Source: Cyrtodaria siliqua (Eukaryota > Mollusca > Bivalvia > Adapedonta > Hiatellidae). From it: a DNA stretch of 64,000 nt. The stretch spans positions 1 to 64,000 of the forward strand of contig JAWPHD010003089.1 in assembly GCA_037043455.1 (NCBI GenBank). The letters are read 5' to 3'. Under the pieces are notes generated by a model that was not told the DNA's origin, ran no database searches, and was given only the letters and a program-made list of their open reading frames with translations. Made by a program: the position numbers and the translations under genes. Numbering within the stretch: the first letter of the stretch is position 1; each line of letters starts with the position of its first letter. Shown here piece by piece: positions 42,907 to 54,965 of this stretch.

Positions 42907-43718
42907 TCAAAAATCGTCCAGATCACAAACAGATCCTACTCGATGCACCTTGTTGGTTAAGTCTTTGATGCGCAGACGCCCATCTGCAGACCAGGCACCA
43001 AGAAGCTTTTTATACTTAACCAATGTGCGTGCTTCATAGAGGACTCTGCTGAGATGTTTAGTGAGGTCCTCGTTTACGTAACATCCGTCGAATTTGGACG
43101 AACGAAGTTTCTTCCGATTTGTAAAGAACGCTCACGAGCTCTGTAGTTGGAGAATTTGACGATGATAGGTCTCGGCTGCCCGGTAGATGGTTTACCGACT
43201 CGATGAGAGCGGTCAATATCGGACTTGGACACACCAGCGCCAAGCACTGTGGCTACACTAATAATGATGCCATCTGTGTTCTCGTCGGAGGCTTCCGGGA
43301 TGTTAGTAATGCGGAGGCAGTTGCGACGACTGTATTGTTCCGATTCGTCCATTGCCCGTTCAAGATGATCTACTCGCTTCTTGAGGGAGACGTTTTCGTC
43401 ACTAGGCTTAGCGTTAGAAGCTTCTAAAGCTATAATTTTAGCAGAAAGCACTGCTTCAACTGCACTTTTTATTAGGCCCATAATTTCATCTTTGAGTTCA
43501 TCTTTTATGGATCTACTGATTTTCTTAATATCGGAGTCAGTTAAAGGACCCGTAGAGTTACCCTCTTCCAATGATGCATCCATACTTAAATTTAATTTAT
43601 TTTTCTTTATCTGCTCAGGAGAAAAGGGCGAAGACAAACCACACTTTTTACTAGGAATGTCTGATGTATTTGACGGCGTGGAACAAGTGTTTGTGAACAT
43701 CACAGTACATACATACAT
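42907..43718 (-). pseudogene. LINE ORF1: coiled-coil RNA-binding protein
   Basis: Starts ATG 43718. Residues about 60-140 are coiled-coil (IKKISRSIKDELKDEIMGLI, SLKKRVDHLERAMDESEQ), followed by an L1-like RNA-recognition segment YSRRNCLRITNIPE and DIDRSHRVG...RPIIVKF. The frame stops near 43075; a shifted frame continues with NEDLTKHLSRVLYEAR and GAWSADGRLRIKDL to a TGA at 42907-42909. So one frameshift near 43090. ORF1p coats LINE RNA. Confidence 0.85.
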
Positions 43719-44134
43719 TGATATTTAAAGTTGATTCGGCTTATACTTTGCTGAGCAGTATAGTTGAAAAAGCACACAGCGTGACTGCGCTACCGCTCCA
43801 CTTTAAACTGTCATGACTTAGGTAAATCGTGCAAGTCGTGTAAATCGTGGGGCAGAACACGACATAGAGTTTTAGGAAGATATTGCTTTCACAAATATAT
43901 GCAAATTTCGTATAATATCCAACTAAATTATCCACATTTCTACATCCAGCTACCAATCACGCGCCTACCTTCAAAAAATAAACTCCAGCTCTTCAGTCCA
44001 TCATATTTAAATTCCAGAAGTTATAACATCGATATTGTTGACATATGGCCGCCGCCATGTTGTCACGGGCTCATCAACACTGTTCTTTCGAAACATTCTC
44101 GCAAATAGTGAAAGAACATATACCTTCAAAGCTC

Positions 44135-44190
44135 TAATTTTATTCCAGCGGAAATATGATCGTCTGCAGACGAAACCACTAACTGTCTTT
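44135..44190. repeat. Direct repeat flanking the LINE, right copy
   Basis: TATTCCAGCGGAAATATGAT, CGTCTGCAGA, AACTGTCTTT: counterpart of 38077-38130. Confidence 0.6.
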
Positions 44191-45164
44191 AACAGTATCT
44201 TCACAAAATAATATTATACAGAAGATGACATATCTGCTTGCATCTTAACAATTTATGTCGAAAGTGTCTTTTCTTGAAACAACCCATAAAACTAGTAATG
44301 ATAATCATTATTTCTGGATGTATGCTTATTTATTGGCTTCTTTGATCGTTAGATCTCATACACTATAATTTGCATATAGTTGCTTTATAGGAAGTACTGG
44401 TAGACTACTCACATTTTCGCATTGGCAATCACAGTATCTATTTACATACTGAACCTAATTCAATACGGGAATCGGACTTTTATTGAGAAGTTAGTGTGCG
44501 AAGAATTCGCTTAAAACCCGTTAAAAAGCAACGCATGTTTTTATTTTACAATTTGATGTATGCCATTACTTCCAGTTCATGCTGCCTGAACATGTGTAAG
44601 TGCTTTCCTCCTTCAATATGCACTAATAAATGAAATAGTCTGGCATTGTGTCAGACGTTGAGCAAATGTCAAAATAAATATAAAAGTCGAACCGGAAAGG
44701 CATCTTTCACAGAACACAGTAAACCCCAAAACACGCAAAATGACAAACATGAATGGCAATGTTAATAAGGAATAAAGGCGTATGACGTCACAAACACAAA
44801 CGGTTTAAAAATAGGGATACTGCCTTGGAACTGTCAGAGGCAAAATAGACCGCTTGGGGTTTAAACGGGGTTCTAGAGTGCACCAAACCTCATACTTACC
44901 CTACTGCAATCCCATTTTTGTCTTAATTTCCTTACATCGATGAACACTTATTTCAAATATATTTTTTAATAACACATGTCCATAGCGGGAGTATAACCAG
45001 GGACACTACGCTCTTTCTTGTTCTTCAACAACGGATGACAACCAATTCTCCATCGAAATGTATCAAGTGCTGTTAATATTACTATGCGACACTTATTCAT
45101 GATTTGCTTGGTTGATTTAATATAATTACTCGAACTGAGTTTGGCTCGCTTTTATGTATATAAG
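44191..45164. repeat. Intergenic with a retrotransposon 3'-end copy
   Basis: 44690-44925 is a diverged minus-strand copy of the retrotransposon 3' end (AGTCGAACCGGAAAGGC, TACTGCCTTGGAACTGTCAG, TTCTAGAGTGCACCAAACC). The remainder shows no gene. Confidence 0.7.
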
Positions 45165-45420
45165 CGTCTCCGTGGACGAATGGTGAACGAAGTTGCGATT
45201 TTAACCTTCACCTCTCACCTCTACGGCTTCGAATCCCACTGGGAGCTTGACTTGTAAGTGAGGAAGTGTCGATTCTTACGAAGGACGGAAGATGTACTGT
45301 ACTGGTTCTACCCAGGAAAAGTGGGTGGTCTGCCGCCACCACAAAAATATCGACCGTCATATATAAACTTACATTTGTTGAAAATGACGTAAAACTCGAT
45401 ACAAGCAAACAAACAAATGT
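45165..45420 (+). repeat. tRNA-derived SINE
   Basis: tRNA-like head with an A-box-like GTCTCCGTGGACGAATGGTG and a B box (GGCTTCGAATCCC at about 45225-45237), then a body with TTCTACCCAGGAAA...TCCGCCACCACAAAA-type sequence and a CAAACAAACAAA tail. The body recurs without the tRNA head at 60285-60400. Confidence 0.75.
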
Positions 45421-46257
45421 ATATAACAACCAATCATATGAATTCGAATGCCCGTGGAATTACAGGTTCACTGAAATATCATGTTCATATTTCGCTACAC
45501 TATGGTAAGTCAGAGGTACATGTAACTGGGATGAAATAAAAGCCGTATTATAATGACACATGGCAGTCTTAAAGTGGTTATTGAGCATTACAATTAGTGT
45601 CTCGATTTATTAATCCAGTATCAGTTTGACGTTAAACCTTCTTGCATATATTTACATACAATTTAGAGTTTTTCACTTTTATTCTATATTCTACCATCGG
45701 TTTGAATATATTGTTGGTTAAATGCAATCAACATTTAGTAATACGCAAAATCAATTTGTTTTATACAATCAGTATAACTAACATTAATAATTAAACAAAT
45801 GTAATTTATGTAGAAATCTTACGGGACGCCGCGAGCTTTTAAAAAATCAGGATTGAGTGTCCCTTTAAAAGCGAACACTTACAGTACAGCCCTATTTGAT
45901 TATCAAATCTTGATTGTTTGCTGCTCCGTTTTATATTGCGTTTTGATTATTACCCAACGGACATTAGCCAGATTCATCAAGACTTTTGAATTTCAACAGC
46001 ATTGTAAAATGTAAAATAAAAACAAATTTGTTTTATAATTGAGTTTTGTCGGAGCTTTCATAATTATGAGAATGATTTATTTACAACAGTTACAGTTATA
46101 ATAACATATTTGTGCAATGTAATCATCATAAACACAGGAAAACTTACTGGTGATGTAATAAAAGCAGATTGTATCCGAATAGTTTTGCATAACTGTAATA
46201 ACTCATACGTGTGCAGTATGTTATTGTAATAACTAAAAGCAGTCCGAGGGACGGAGA
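45421..46257. other. Intergenic, nothing recognised
   Basis: AT-rich; no ORF or repeat I can support. Confidence 0.4.
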
Positions 46258-47307
46258 TAGTCCCCTACCGGGTCTTGTGCAAAATTAACAATTCAGAAGC
46301 TGCACAGTTGTCGAAGGTTACTGTTGTGTCAACACAACAATTGCACAAATGTCAAACTGCTGTTAAAGGTTACTGTGTTTCGTCAACACAATAATTGCAT
46401 AAATGTCAAAGAAATAAATTTGTTATTAGCCAATTTGTTAATTCTGAAGTTATTGAATAAACAGTTATCTTTGAATGTACCCATATGAAAGGTTGAATGT
46501 AGCCACGTGAATGATCATGCAAGGGATGTTGAGTACCTTGCCATGTTTAGCTGCAAAATATGTGTTCCTGTGTTCTGAAGGTATCGTGACCTTGACCTTT
46601 GAGCTACGGACATGGGTCTTGCTAGCGACACGCCGTCTCATTATGGTAAACATTTGTGCCAAATTATTTCAAAATCCTACGATGCAAGACAAAGTTACAG
46701 CCCGGACAAGCCTATTTCTGACCTTTTACCTCCAAGTGTGACCTTGACCTTAGAGCTACGGACCTGGGTCTTGCGTGGGACACGCCGTCTTATTATGGTG
46801 AACATTTGTGCCAACTTATTTCAAAATCCCACAATGTATGACAAAGTAACCGCCCGGACAAGCCTATTTCTGAACTTTAACCTCCAAGTGTGACCTTGAC
46901 CTTTGAGCTACGGAACTGAATCTTGCGCGCAGCACGCCGTCTCATTATGGTGAACATTTGTGCTAAGTTATTTCAAAATCCCAAAATGCATGACAAAGTT
47001 TCAGCCCGGACAAGCGTATATCTGATATTTAACCTCCAACTGTGACCTTGACCTTTGAGCTACGGACCTGAATTTTGCGCGCGACACGCCGTCTCATTAT
47101 GGTTTACATTTTTGCCAAGTTATTTTAAAATCCCACGATGCATGACAAAGTTACAGTCCGGACAAAAAAACAGACTGACCTTTAACCTCCAACTGTGACC
47201 TTGACCTTTAAGCTACGGACATGGATCTTGCTCGCGACACGCCGCCTCATTATGGTTAACATTTGTGCCAAGTTATTTCAAAATCCCACTGACCGGTAGG
47301 GGACTAA
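46258..47307. mobile_element. Tandem-core element with short inverted ends (Helentron/pearl-like)
   Basis: TAGTCCCCTACCGG at 46258-46271 and its reverse complement CCGGTAGGGGACTA at 47294-47307 bracket about 320 bp of unique sequence and a 152-bp tandem array. Non-autonomous Helentron-associated elements of molluscs (for example oyster pearl elements) have short subterminal inverted repeats and a roughly 150-160 bp tandem core, which fits. No coding capacity. Confidence 0.6.
46586..47290. repeat. 152-bp tandem repeat, about 4.6 copies
   Basis: GTGACCTTGACC occurs at 46586, 46738, 46890, 47042 and 47195. Each unit includes GAGCTACGGAC, ACACGCCGTCTCATTATGGT and TATTTCAAAATCC. Open frames across it are repeat artefacts. 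Confidence 0.95.
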
Positions 47308-47425
47308 TTAGTGAAAAGCGTATCCTATGGAAACAGCAAAGACAAACAAGAGAGAAATGTAGAAGATTTGGCATTTCGGTTTTATAAGTTTAATAATATA
47401 CCAACTAGATGGCATAAGTCATTTT

Positions 47426-48250
47426 TTGACTGGGTATGCTCTGTTATTGTATGTTTGTGATTGTATAATTGTTACGTTTCCGTGTTTTCTTCTTGACGTT
47501 ATATTCTGTAGAATCGAGCATGTAGCTATATTAGATCTATTGTTAAAATTATCAACCCTGTCAAACAAAAATAAAATAAAAAACGAACAAATCAATGCAC
47601 AAAACTTTACACCAAATCTTTTAGAAAAACTTCAAAAATCCAATTATACAAACACATTTGTGTACAATCATCAATTACGAAACGAGATTAACAATGATAT
47701 TAAACAATAACACAGTCGGGAACAAGAGTTTCAAAACGTTAATATAAAGTGCAATTTTTTTTACACTATACCAATATATTCAACTATTTCAACAAAATTG
47801 CGCGATTTCCAATATAAATATCTCATGAGGATTGTAGCAACCAATACAAAATTACTGAAATTTAAAATTGCTAATTCTAATCTTTGCGATTTCTGTGCCG
47901 CGAATGGAAACAGAAACAGTAAATCATTATTTTTGGAATGTATGCATATACAAGCTTTCTGGTCAGATTTGCATAGGTTCTTAATTACACAAGACATACA
48001 TATTAACTTGAGTTTGCAAAATATAACGTTTGGTATAGTTAATACGCAAACACATGTAAATGTATTGAATTTCATAATTATAAATGCAAAATACTTCATT
48101 TACATAAACAAATTTAGGAAAACCATTCCAAGTTGTATAGGTTACAAAACATATTGATTTAAAAGTACAGAAATAGAAAAAGAAATTGCTCTTAAAAATG
48201 ACAAAATAGACAAACATAACAGCAAATGGAGATCCTTTCTCCTAAATTAA
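47426..48250 (+). pseudogene. LINE ORF2 C-terminal fragment
   Basis: One plus-strand frame with internal stops at 47708-47710 and 48155-48157, ending at 48248-48250. Reads STKLRDFQYKYLMRIVATN, NSNLCDFCAANGN, LFLECMHIQAFWSDL, IIINAKYFIYINKFRKTIP: the post-RT region of L1/Tx1-like LINEs, with the usual Cys-x2-Cys...Cys cluster lacking its His. 5' boundary unclear (about 47320). Confidence 0.75.
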
Positions 48251-49992
48251 TTTTCATATCTTGTTTATGAAAGGGAAAACGCACGTCCATTGTTACTCTT
48301 TAAAACAAAAATATGTTAAACATCACCTTGGCTGGTATTCTTTTTTTTTTTAATATTATGAATTTATTTATTTTTTCATTCTTTTTTCTTATTACATTTA
48401 GTAAATCTTCTTTCTTTTTTTAAACTACATTTCTCTCCATAGGTGTTTTTCCTTTGTAGTATTATATAGAATTCAATGTGTTGATTTTGTAATTCCCAAG
48501 AAGGCAAATTAATTGTTATTGAAAACTTTTTAAACTTAATATATTTAGTCATTGAATTCTGTATAATATTTCAGGAAAATACTTTCCTTTTTTTTATTTA
48601 AAAAACAACAACTTTATTTACAACAAATTGTATTAATGGAACATTGTATAGATATTTTTGTTACATGTATATGTGGAAGATTCCCGCTCTTTTTTCTTCT
48701 TTCAGCAAAACGAGAAAAAGAGCCATTTTTAAATAAAATAACATACAAGCATAGGCACATTCAAATGAGTAAATAATGAAAATCATAATGCGATGGGTAT
48801 TGTGTATTTATTTTGTTGTTGTTGTTGTTTTTCTTGGTATTGTTGTTGTTGTTGCTGCATTTCTCTCTTTTAGTATGTTTGGTAAAAATATAATGCATTG
48901 AAAACAACAAAAACATGATCGGGCAGAAATCTTCCACAAAAGCCAAAAACATCGTATTATCTTTAAGTTTACACTTTATTATATATATTTTAAATCAAAA
49001 TGTATATATAAACCATGTATGAAAAAAATGTTGAAAATAAAGATATTATATTAAAAAACACAAAAATAACCTGACATGCTATGTTGGTATTAACTGATAA
49101 ATTATTAACATATAGGCATACATCGGACGTTTCCAGAAATAAATAATCAGATTATAGATTATTGCTACATTATTTGCATATTCGTTCATCAACAGGCTTA
49201 TACGGTATGGTGTATCATCCATTGGCAATAGCTAACGTAAGACTGTAATCATATTCCATTTAACATACTCCGTTGGTCTTACAAATCAATTGTATCTCTT
49301 CTAATAGTATAATTAATTTTCTTTTTCAGCCATTATCTACAGCCTGACCATTTTTCATCACAAAGTACTGCCTATTTATTTCAATGAGATGTTCTCTTGC
49401 TCTTTTCAATCACTTAAAGTCAATATCGCTAAACAAATTATAGACATTATCCAAATACACCTACCACACACAAACATACAACTAACTGCAACTAACTGCA
49501 AACTAGATGTTGATTGGTTGAATGGTGTTTTATGTCATTTTCAGCATATTTTAGGCGTACATGAGCAAAATAAATATCCCATTTTACAAACATTACATTA
49601 CTTATACAATTATTATCATCTCAAAAGAATTTTGTTTTTAAGTTATTCAAATAATGATTTTTCTGAAATCCTCAGAAGGACAGTTTCACAAAACAGGGAC
49701 AGCCTACATGTAATAGTTCTTATCAAAAAGTGTTGTCAGAATCGGTTTTAAAAAAAATGAATACTAGCGTACCTAAGTTACATTTTAAACTTGTGTAACA
49801 ACTAAATTTAATTAGAGGGTCGACGCAGATTATTGGTGTTCTTAAAGGTTTTAACTGATGTGTGGTTTGTTATACATAAAGATATGAAGGGAAGTTTAGC
49901 TTTATCTAACAGCTAAACTTATATTTACTATGTACTAACTAGTATTAACAGAATGTACATCTAACGGTTCTTTCGTGTACATTTTCCATTGT
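48251..49992. other. AT-rich intergenic stretch
   Basis: Includes T-rich runs (48345-48425) and (TTG)n at 48813-48828 and 48840-48855. An ORF at 49389-49751 (120 aa, His/Tyr/Leu-rich) has no recognisable feature and is not called. Confidence 0.4.
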
Positions 49993-50330
49993 TTATGTGT
50001 TTGAATTGAATTGAATGTTGGTTAACGGCTCATTACCACAATATGTGTTATTTAAAGCCGCCACAGAGAGAGGGGAAGGAAACATAGGAATCCGGGAACC
50101 GTGCCCTACTCTTATTATCCAGTAGATTCCTACGGGTCTGTCACGTGCTCGGAGGATAGACCGATACACTGGACGCCCGGATTTAGTCCCCATTCGAAGG
50201 ACGGGGCTAAGCGGAAGTGTCTTTTCCAAGAACACACCGATGAAACACAATGGCACCACGAAGGATTGAACACGGGGCCTCCGGTTACAAATTCGCCATT
50301 TCACCGACTGCGCCACGCCAGCCTTCGTGT
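49993..50330 (-). repeat. Degraded tRNA-type SINE
   Basis: Minus strand: the end at 50270-50325 looks like a tRNA head read in reverse (GCGTGGCGCAGTCGGTGAAA, with the B-box-like GTGTTCAATCC). The body contains CCCATTCGAAGGACGGGGC. Related sequence at 29220-29640. Confidence 0.65.
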
Positions 50331-50409
50331 TTCTGTGTTTGTTTGAGATAAAATGACAGGACAGAAGGAATTTAAGTTCGATAAAACAAAAGTGAAAAAC
50401 AATATGTGT

Positions 50410-51321
50410 TTGATTACGAGGATGTGTACACTCTTAATTCTACCAGTTCGAATGCAGTTCTGAGATGTTGTAAAAAATTGTGCATAGGAGGACATATTTA
50501 CATGGGAATAATGTTATAATATTTTGTAAACATGTACGCATAAACTTAACAGTTATGATGTTTTACAATGAAACAGGTACGGCAACTCGTGGCATGACGT
50601 TGAACGATTTTAAGGTCATCGATGTTATAAGATCTGTTTAACATTTTACACACCAAGTCATCCAAGCCAACGAGCACTAACACGGGACATGCACAATAAA
50701 TCAGTCAATAGTCGCTATGATGCTGCTATTCCAATATCACAGACCTTATCAATTTCCCTTACAGTCACTCTCCGATCCTCGGAATTAGAGTTGTCAAATA
50801 TCGCCAGCTTTCTGCAGATCACATTGGCGTTGGGTCTTCCAGACCTTCTATCATTGACTGTACTCGATCAGCCGTCTCTAAACCTCTTGGATGATGTGAT
50901 AACGTGGCTTACTTTATTCAGATATGATGTCACGTCTGCTCTCGCTTGTTAAATGAACTATTCTATGGACCAATTTATTTCACATAATAAACGAAACAAC
51001 TTTGAGTAAACAATGTCTGCTATATAAGTATCCTTTCAGATGTTCGCATCAATATTGTTGAATCATTGTCATGTACTATATGGCTGACATAGCTCTTCCC
51101 TAAAGCATGTATGCTTTTGAAAATTTCACTTGACCATAACCCATCTATTTTGGATATGTTCTATAATGATGATTTGTATATGCAATACTATTGTCGAGTC
51201 AATCGTAATAAATATTCTGACATATGCTCAGGCTACTTTTTATTTTTCGCAAATGACATAACCTAAAATCTAATTAGACACCAACGTATGATAACATCAT
51301 AATAACTATTTATCTTTCTTT
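50410..51321. repeat. 1.1-kb interspersed repeat, copy 2
   Basis: Same order of words as 26980-28110; interrupted at 51322 by a retrotransposon 3'-end fragment and resumed at 51484. Its 87-codon ORF (50689-50952) is shared in broken form by copy 1 and is probably not a gene. Confidence 0.7.
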
Positions 51322-51810
51322 AAACCCCAAGTGGCCTTCTTTGCCACTGATCGTTCCAAGGTGGTAGCTCTACTGTCAACCCTTTTGTGTTTGTGATGTC
51401 GTTTGCATTTATTATTACTTTTGCCTTCTTGTTTGTATGCGTGTTTGTTTCTGTGTTTTGTGGTTGACTGTCCTCCTTGGTAAATTGCCGATATGAAGCA
51501 AATATTTGCATGCTAGGTATTTATGATGTTCTGAACGGATTATTTAAGCAAGGCTATAACAATAATTGCAAGATTAATTATATGATATTGTGCTACAATT
51601 CAAGCACATGTCTTCGAAATTAATTTGTAACTAAATTATTACGAATAAAATAAAGCTGAAAAGAACCTGTCAGAAATTTATTTTGATTAGCGGAGTATTT
51701 AGGAAATATATTAAAAACGGCGCCTATATTAAGCCGTAAAAGCTGCCTTTATGATTTTATCGTAGCAAGATCCGTTTTGGAAAACACTGTTTTCACTGAG
51801 ACGTTTTTTA
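51322..51810. repeat. Large inverted repeat, left arm
   Basis: About 490 bp matching the reverse complement of 53767-54245. The arm is composite: a retrotransposon 3' end (51322-51480) joined to a piece of the 1.1-kb repeat (51481-51810). The same junction (GTCCTCCTTGGTA then ATTGCCGATATG) is in both arms. Confidence 0.85.
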
Positions 51811-52824
51811 ACACACACGAACGGGAAACCGCAGCAATTTAACTCCTTTGTTCAGTTAAAAATACAGTTGTTTAGAGGATAAACTAAATTCGTTCTAGAC
51901 GAAGATGGAATGTGTTCAATCAATCAATCGCATGTAACATCACAATTGTAAAAAGTTTCAGTAACTAGGAAAAAAAGTCTCTGAAAGATTGAACATTATG
52001 TTCAGTCGGTTCATTCTAATACCCTGAAATGAACAAAACATTCAATATGAATCAACAATAGCTTTCAAGATTGAGTTTGAGCATTGTATGATATAAATAT
52101 GATTTAGTTTTGCAATATTTCAATGAGTTAACACACTGAAATCGCTAGGGAAACTCTATTAAAAATAGAATTAAACTCGCCCGATTCCTTTTCCACTTTT
52201 CTGTTGGGTAAACATTTGATATTAGACATTAATTGGTTAGTTTATTTGAAGGTATTAAACGTTCGTTATTTTCGTACTGGGATTTAAAAACTCTTACAAA
52301 CAAATTACGATGTTTTAATTTGGTCTTACAACTACTTAATTAAATCGTAATGAAGATTTAAAAGCTTTTAAAAATCTTAGAAATAATTTGCACTAAATTC
52401 GATTCAAAGAAATAAAACGTCAACACATATGGATGTATACTTAAAGATGTAAAATTAAATAATACGTTAAACTGACATAACGCTGTGTTAAAAATACTGT
52501 CAGCGATTATCGAAGGAAACACAACTTTTATGAGTTAAATGTGAACTTTAAGTTGATGTACATTATATGTATCACTAGGCGTGTACTAAAATTATAGCAT
52601 CTTTAAAAATACGATATTTTAGGCAGAAATCAAGTGGATGAGAATGTAGGCATTTCTCACAGATAGCAAAGATCTATGAACATAATTGATCACACTATAT
52701 TTAGTATAATGTGATGTTTGTTTTATTAAACATAGCTATAGTGTGCATAGGAAATAACTTGGTTTTGCTTTCGTGCACCATCTGACATCAAGCATTTTTG
52801 AAACTTGATCATTACAAAGTCATG
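51811..52824. other. Spacer inside the inverted repeat, unique
   Basis: AT-rich; no gene and no repeat recognised. Confidence 0.4.
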
Positions 52825-53240
52825 CCACAATCTATGCCCACTCACAACGATAAAATGTTCTATATTAGTCTACCCATTATATACCACAATCTATGCCCAC
52901 TCACAACGATACAATGTTCTATATTAGTCTACCCATTATATGCCACAATCTATGCCCACTCACAACGATAAAATGTTCTATATTAGTCTACCCATTACAT
53001 ACCACAATCTATGCCCAATCACAACGATAACATGTTCTATATTAGTCTACCCATTATATACCACAATCTATGCCCACTCACAACGATACAATGTTCTATA
53101 GTAGTCTACCAATTATATACCACAATCTATGCCCACTCACAACGATAAAATGTTCTATATTAGACTACCAATTATATACCACAATCTATGCCCACTCACA
53201 ACGATAAAATGTTCTAATATATTAGTCTACCCATTATATA
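52825..53240. repeat. 59-bp minisatellite, seven copies
   Basis: CCACAATCTATGCCCA starts at 52825, 52884, 52943, 53002, 53061, 53120 and 53179, exactly 59 bp apart; units include CTCACAACGATAAAATGTTC and TATATTAGTCTACCCATTAT. Very uniform, so recently expanded. Confidence 0.95.
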
Positions 53241-53659
53241 AAAACGGTCACAGTCAGTAGAACGGAATTTGTAGGTTCACAAAAGTCACCCATCCTAAAA
53301 TACGCATTTATACCTAACCACAATATGGCATGGATAAATAAACAGAAATAAATAGAAGCAGTGTTTGTGAACAACAAAGGCAAATTCATTGATCCAAATT
53401 CAGCACCATGGGTATGATATATTCGATTTCTGAAGGAAAAACAGTGCATACATATATTTTATTTAAATAAGTACGACACTTCAAGTATAATTTACATGTG
53501 ATTAGCAATAAACAGGACTGATATAAAAATGCCTCAAGCTCAAAAGCCCGCACTGACTCAAGCTCAATAGCCCGCATTGTTCCACAACAAATAGCAAATT
53601 AAGTATTCAATGAAAAGTACAGTACAAAACATGGCGATATGGCTTATTAGATTAAAGAA

Positions 53660-53766
53660 ATGTAAAAAGATCGGACAGGGAAAGTAGCATTCAAGGAGGA
53701 CAGTCAACCACAAAACACAAAAACAAACATGCAAACAGACAAACAAGAAGGCAAAAGTAATAATAA
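53660..53766 (-). repeat. Retrotransposon 3' tip
   Basis: GATCGGACAGGGAAAGTAGC through GTAATAATAAATG. Its inner 75 bp are directly repeated at 54080-54155, on the other side of the inverted-repeat arm's foreign segment. 53241-53659 shows nothing. Confidence 0.8.
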
Positions 53767-54245
53767 ATGTCTCAGTGAATACAGTGTTTTCCAAAACGGA
53801 TCTTGCTAAGATAACATCATGAGCTTTTACGGCTAAATATAGGCGCCGTTTTTAATATATTTCCTTAATACTCCGCTAATCAAAATAAATTTCTGACAGG
53901 TTATTTTCAGCTTTATTTTATTACTAAAAATGGAGTTAGAAACTAATTTCGAAGACATGTGCTTGAATTGTTGCACAATATTATATAATTAATCTTGCAA
54001 TTATTGTTATAGCCTTGCTTAAATAATGCGTTCAGAACATCATAAATACCTAGCATGCAAATGTTTGCTTCATATCGGCAATATACCAAGGAGGACAGTC
54101 AACCACAAAACACAGAAACAAACACGCATACAAACAAGAAGGCAAAAGTAATAATAAATGCAAACGACATCACAAACACAAAAGGGTTGACAATAGGCCT
54201 ACCGCCTTGGAACGGTCAGTGACAAAGTAGGTCACTGGGGGTTTG
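53767..54245. repeat. Large inverted repeat, right arm
   Basis: Inverted counterpart of 51322-51810; GTCTCAGTGAATACAGTGTT at its left end pairs with AACACTGTTTTCACTGAGAC of the left arm. Confidence 0.85.
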
Positions 54246-54965
54246 AACCGGTTCTAGGTGCACCAAACCTAACACTTATCCTACTGTCATCCCATTAAAA
54301 CAGGACAGTGTAAATAAAGAAATCCCCGCCATGATCTAATCTCTAACCAACAAGGCAGCATCAAATGGCAATATTAGTCAAACACAAACATGCTCGTGTA
54401 AATAAAATACATTAAAACAATAGCCTAGAAAGCCACAATGAAGGTACTCAATGATTTGGTAGAAGTCAGAGCAACAAGAGAATAAACCATTAGGGGCACG
54501 ACAAGAAATAGCATAGACAATCATCAAACGCCACCGTCCCAATGGGCTTTAGGTAGGCGTCGTCTTAGACAGCCTGTCCGGTCATCGTACAATTAACGAG
54601 AAAGCTTAGTGGCGAACTGTAAAAGAGTCCACCACCAAGCATGCAGTACATTGAAAAATGATAGGGTCATAACCTCTTTTGATAAACTTGTTAACAAATT
54701 TAACAAAGATAGTATGAAAGTGATCATGACCAAGAATCTTACGAAGTTTATAAATCACATCACCTTAGAAGTCAGGTTGTGATAGTCCTTGTCTCAGAAG
54801 AGTTCTTAAATTACTTTTATATTTGGAAAGAAGATCAGGGTTACGATAATAACATTTTGTAACGGTTTTACGAAGTTCTTGGTAACGATTGTATGTGTAT
54901 TGAGCGCCGAACTTGACAAGAAAATTTAATTTAAGTACATCCCATTCGAAGGAAATCTCTAACAA
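54072..54965 (-). repeat. Retrotransposon 3' end with C-terminal frame
   Basis: Minus-strand copy from GGAGGACAGTCAACC to about 54960. The 54965-54765 frame reads RYQELRKTVTKCYYRNPDLL and LRTLLRQGLSQPDF, the same protein end as 60530-60980, and stops early. Confidence 0.85.

Larger units (their letters stand above)
38131..44134 (-). mobile_element. Nearly full-length APE-type LINE, dead
   Basis: Minus-strand non-LTR retrotransposon of about 6 kb: 5' UTR (about 44134-43719), ORF1 (43718-42907), spacer (42906-42216), ORF2 with apurinic endonuclease and reverse transcriptase (42215-38558) and a 3' UTR. Organisation and the 2A-like motif fit CR1/L2-like clades known from molluscs and echinoderms. 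Each ORF has frame lesions. Confidence 0.9.

Noticed and set aside
46511..46893. ORFs of 76-93 aa
   Set aside because: They are produced by the 152-bp tandem repeat and repeat the same peptide.
49389..49751. 120-aa ORF
   Set aside because: No domain, no splice or promoter context, AT-driven composition; length is attainable by chance in this sequence.
50689..50952. 87-aa Leu/Ser-rich ORF
   Set aside because: Lies in an interspersed repeat whose other copy (about 27250-27465) is not open in this frame.
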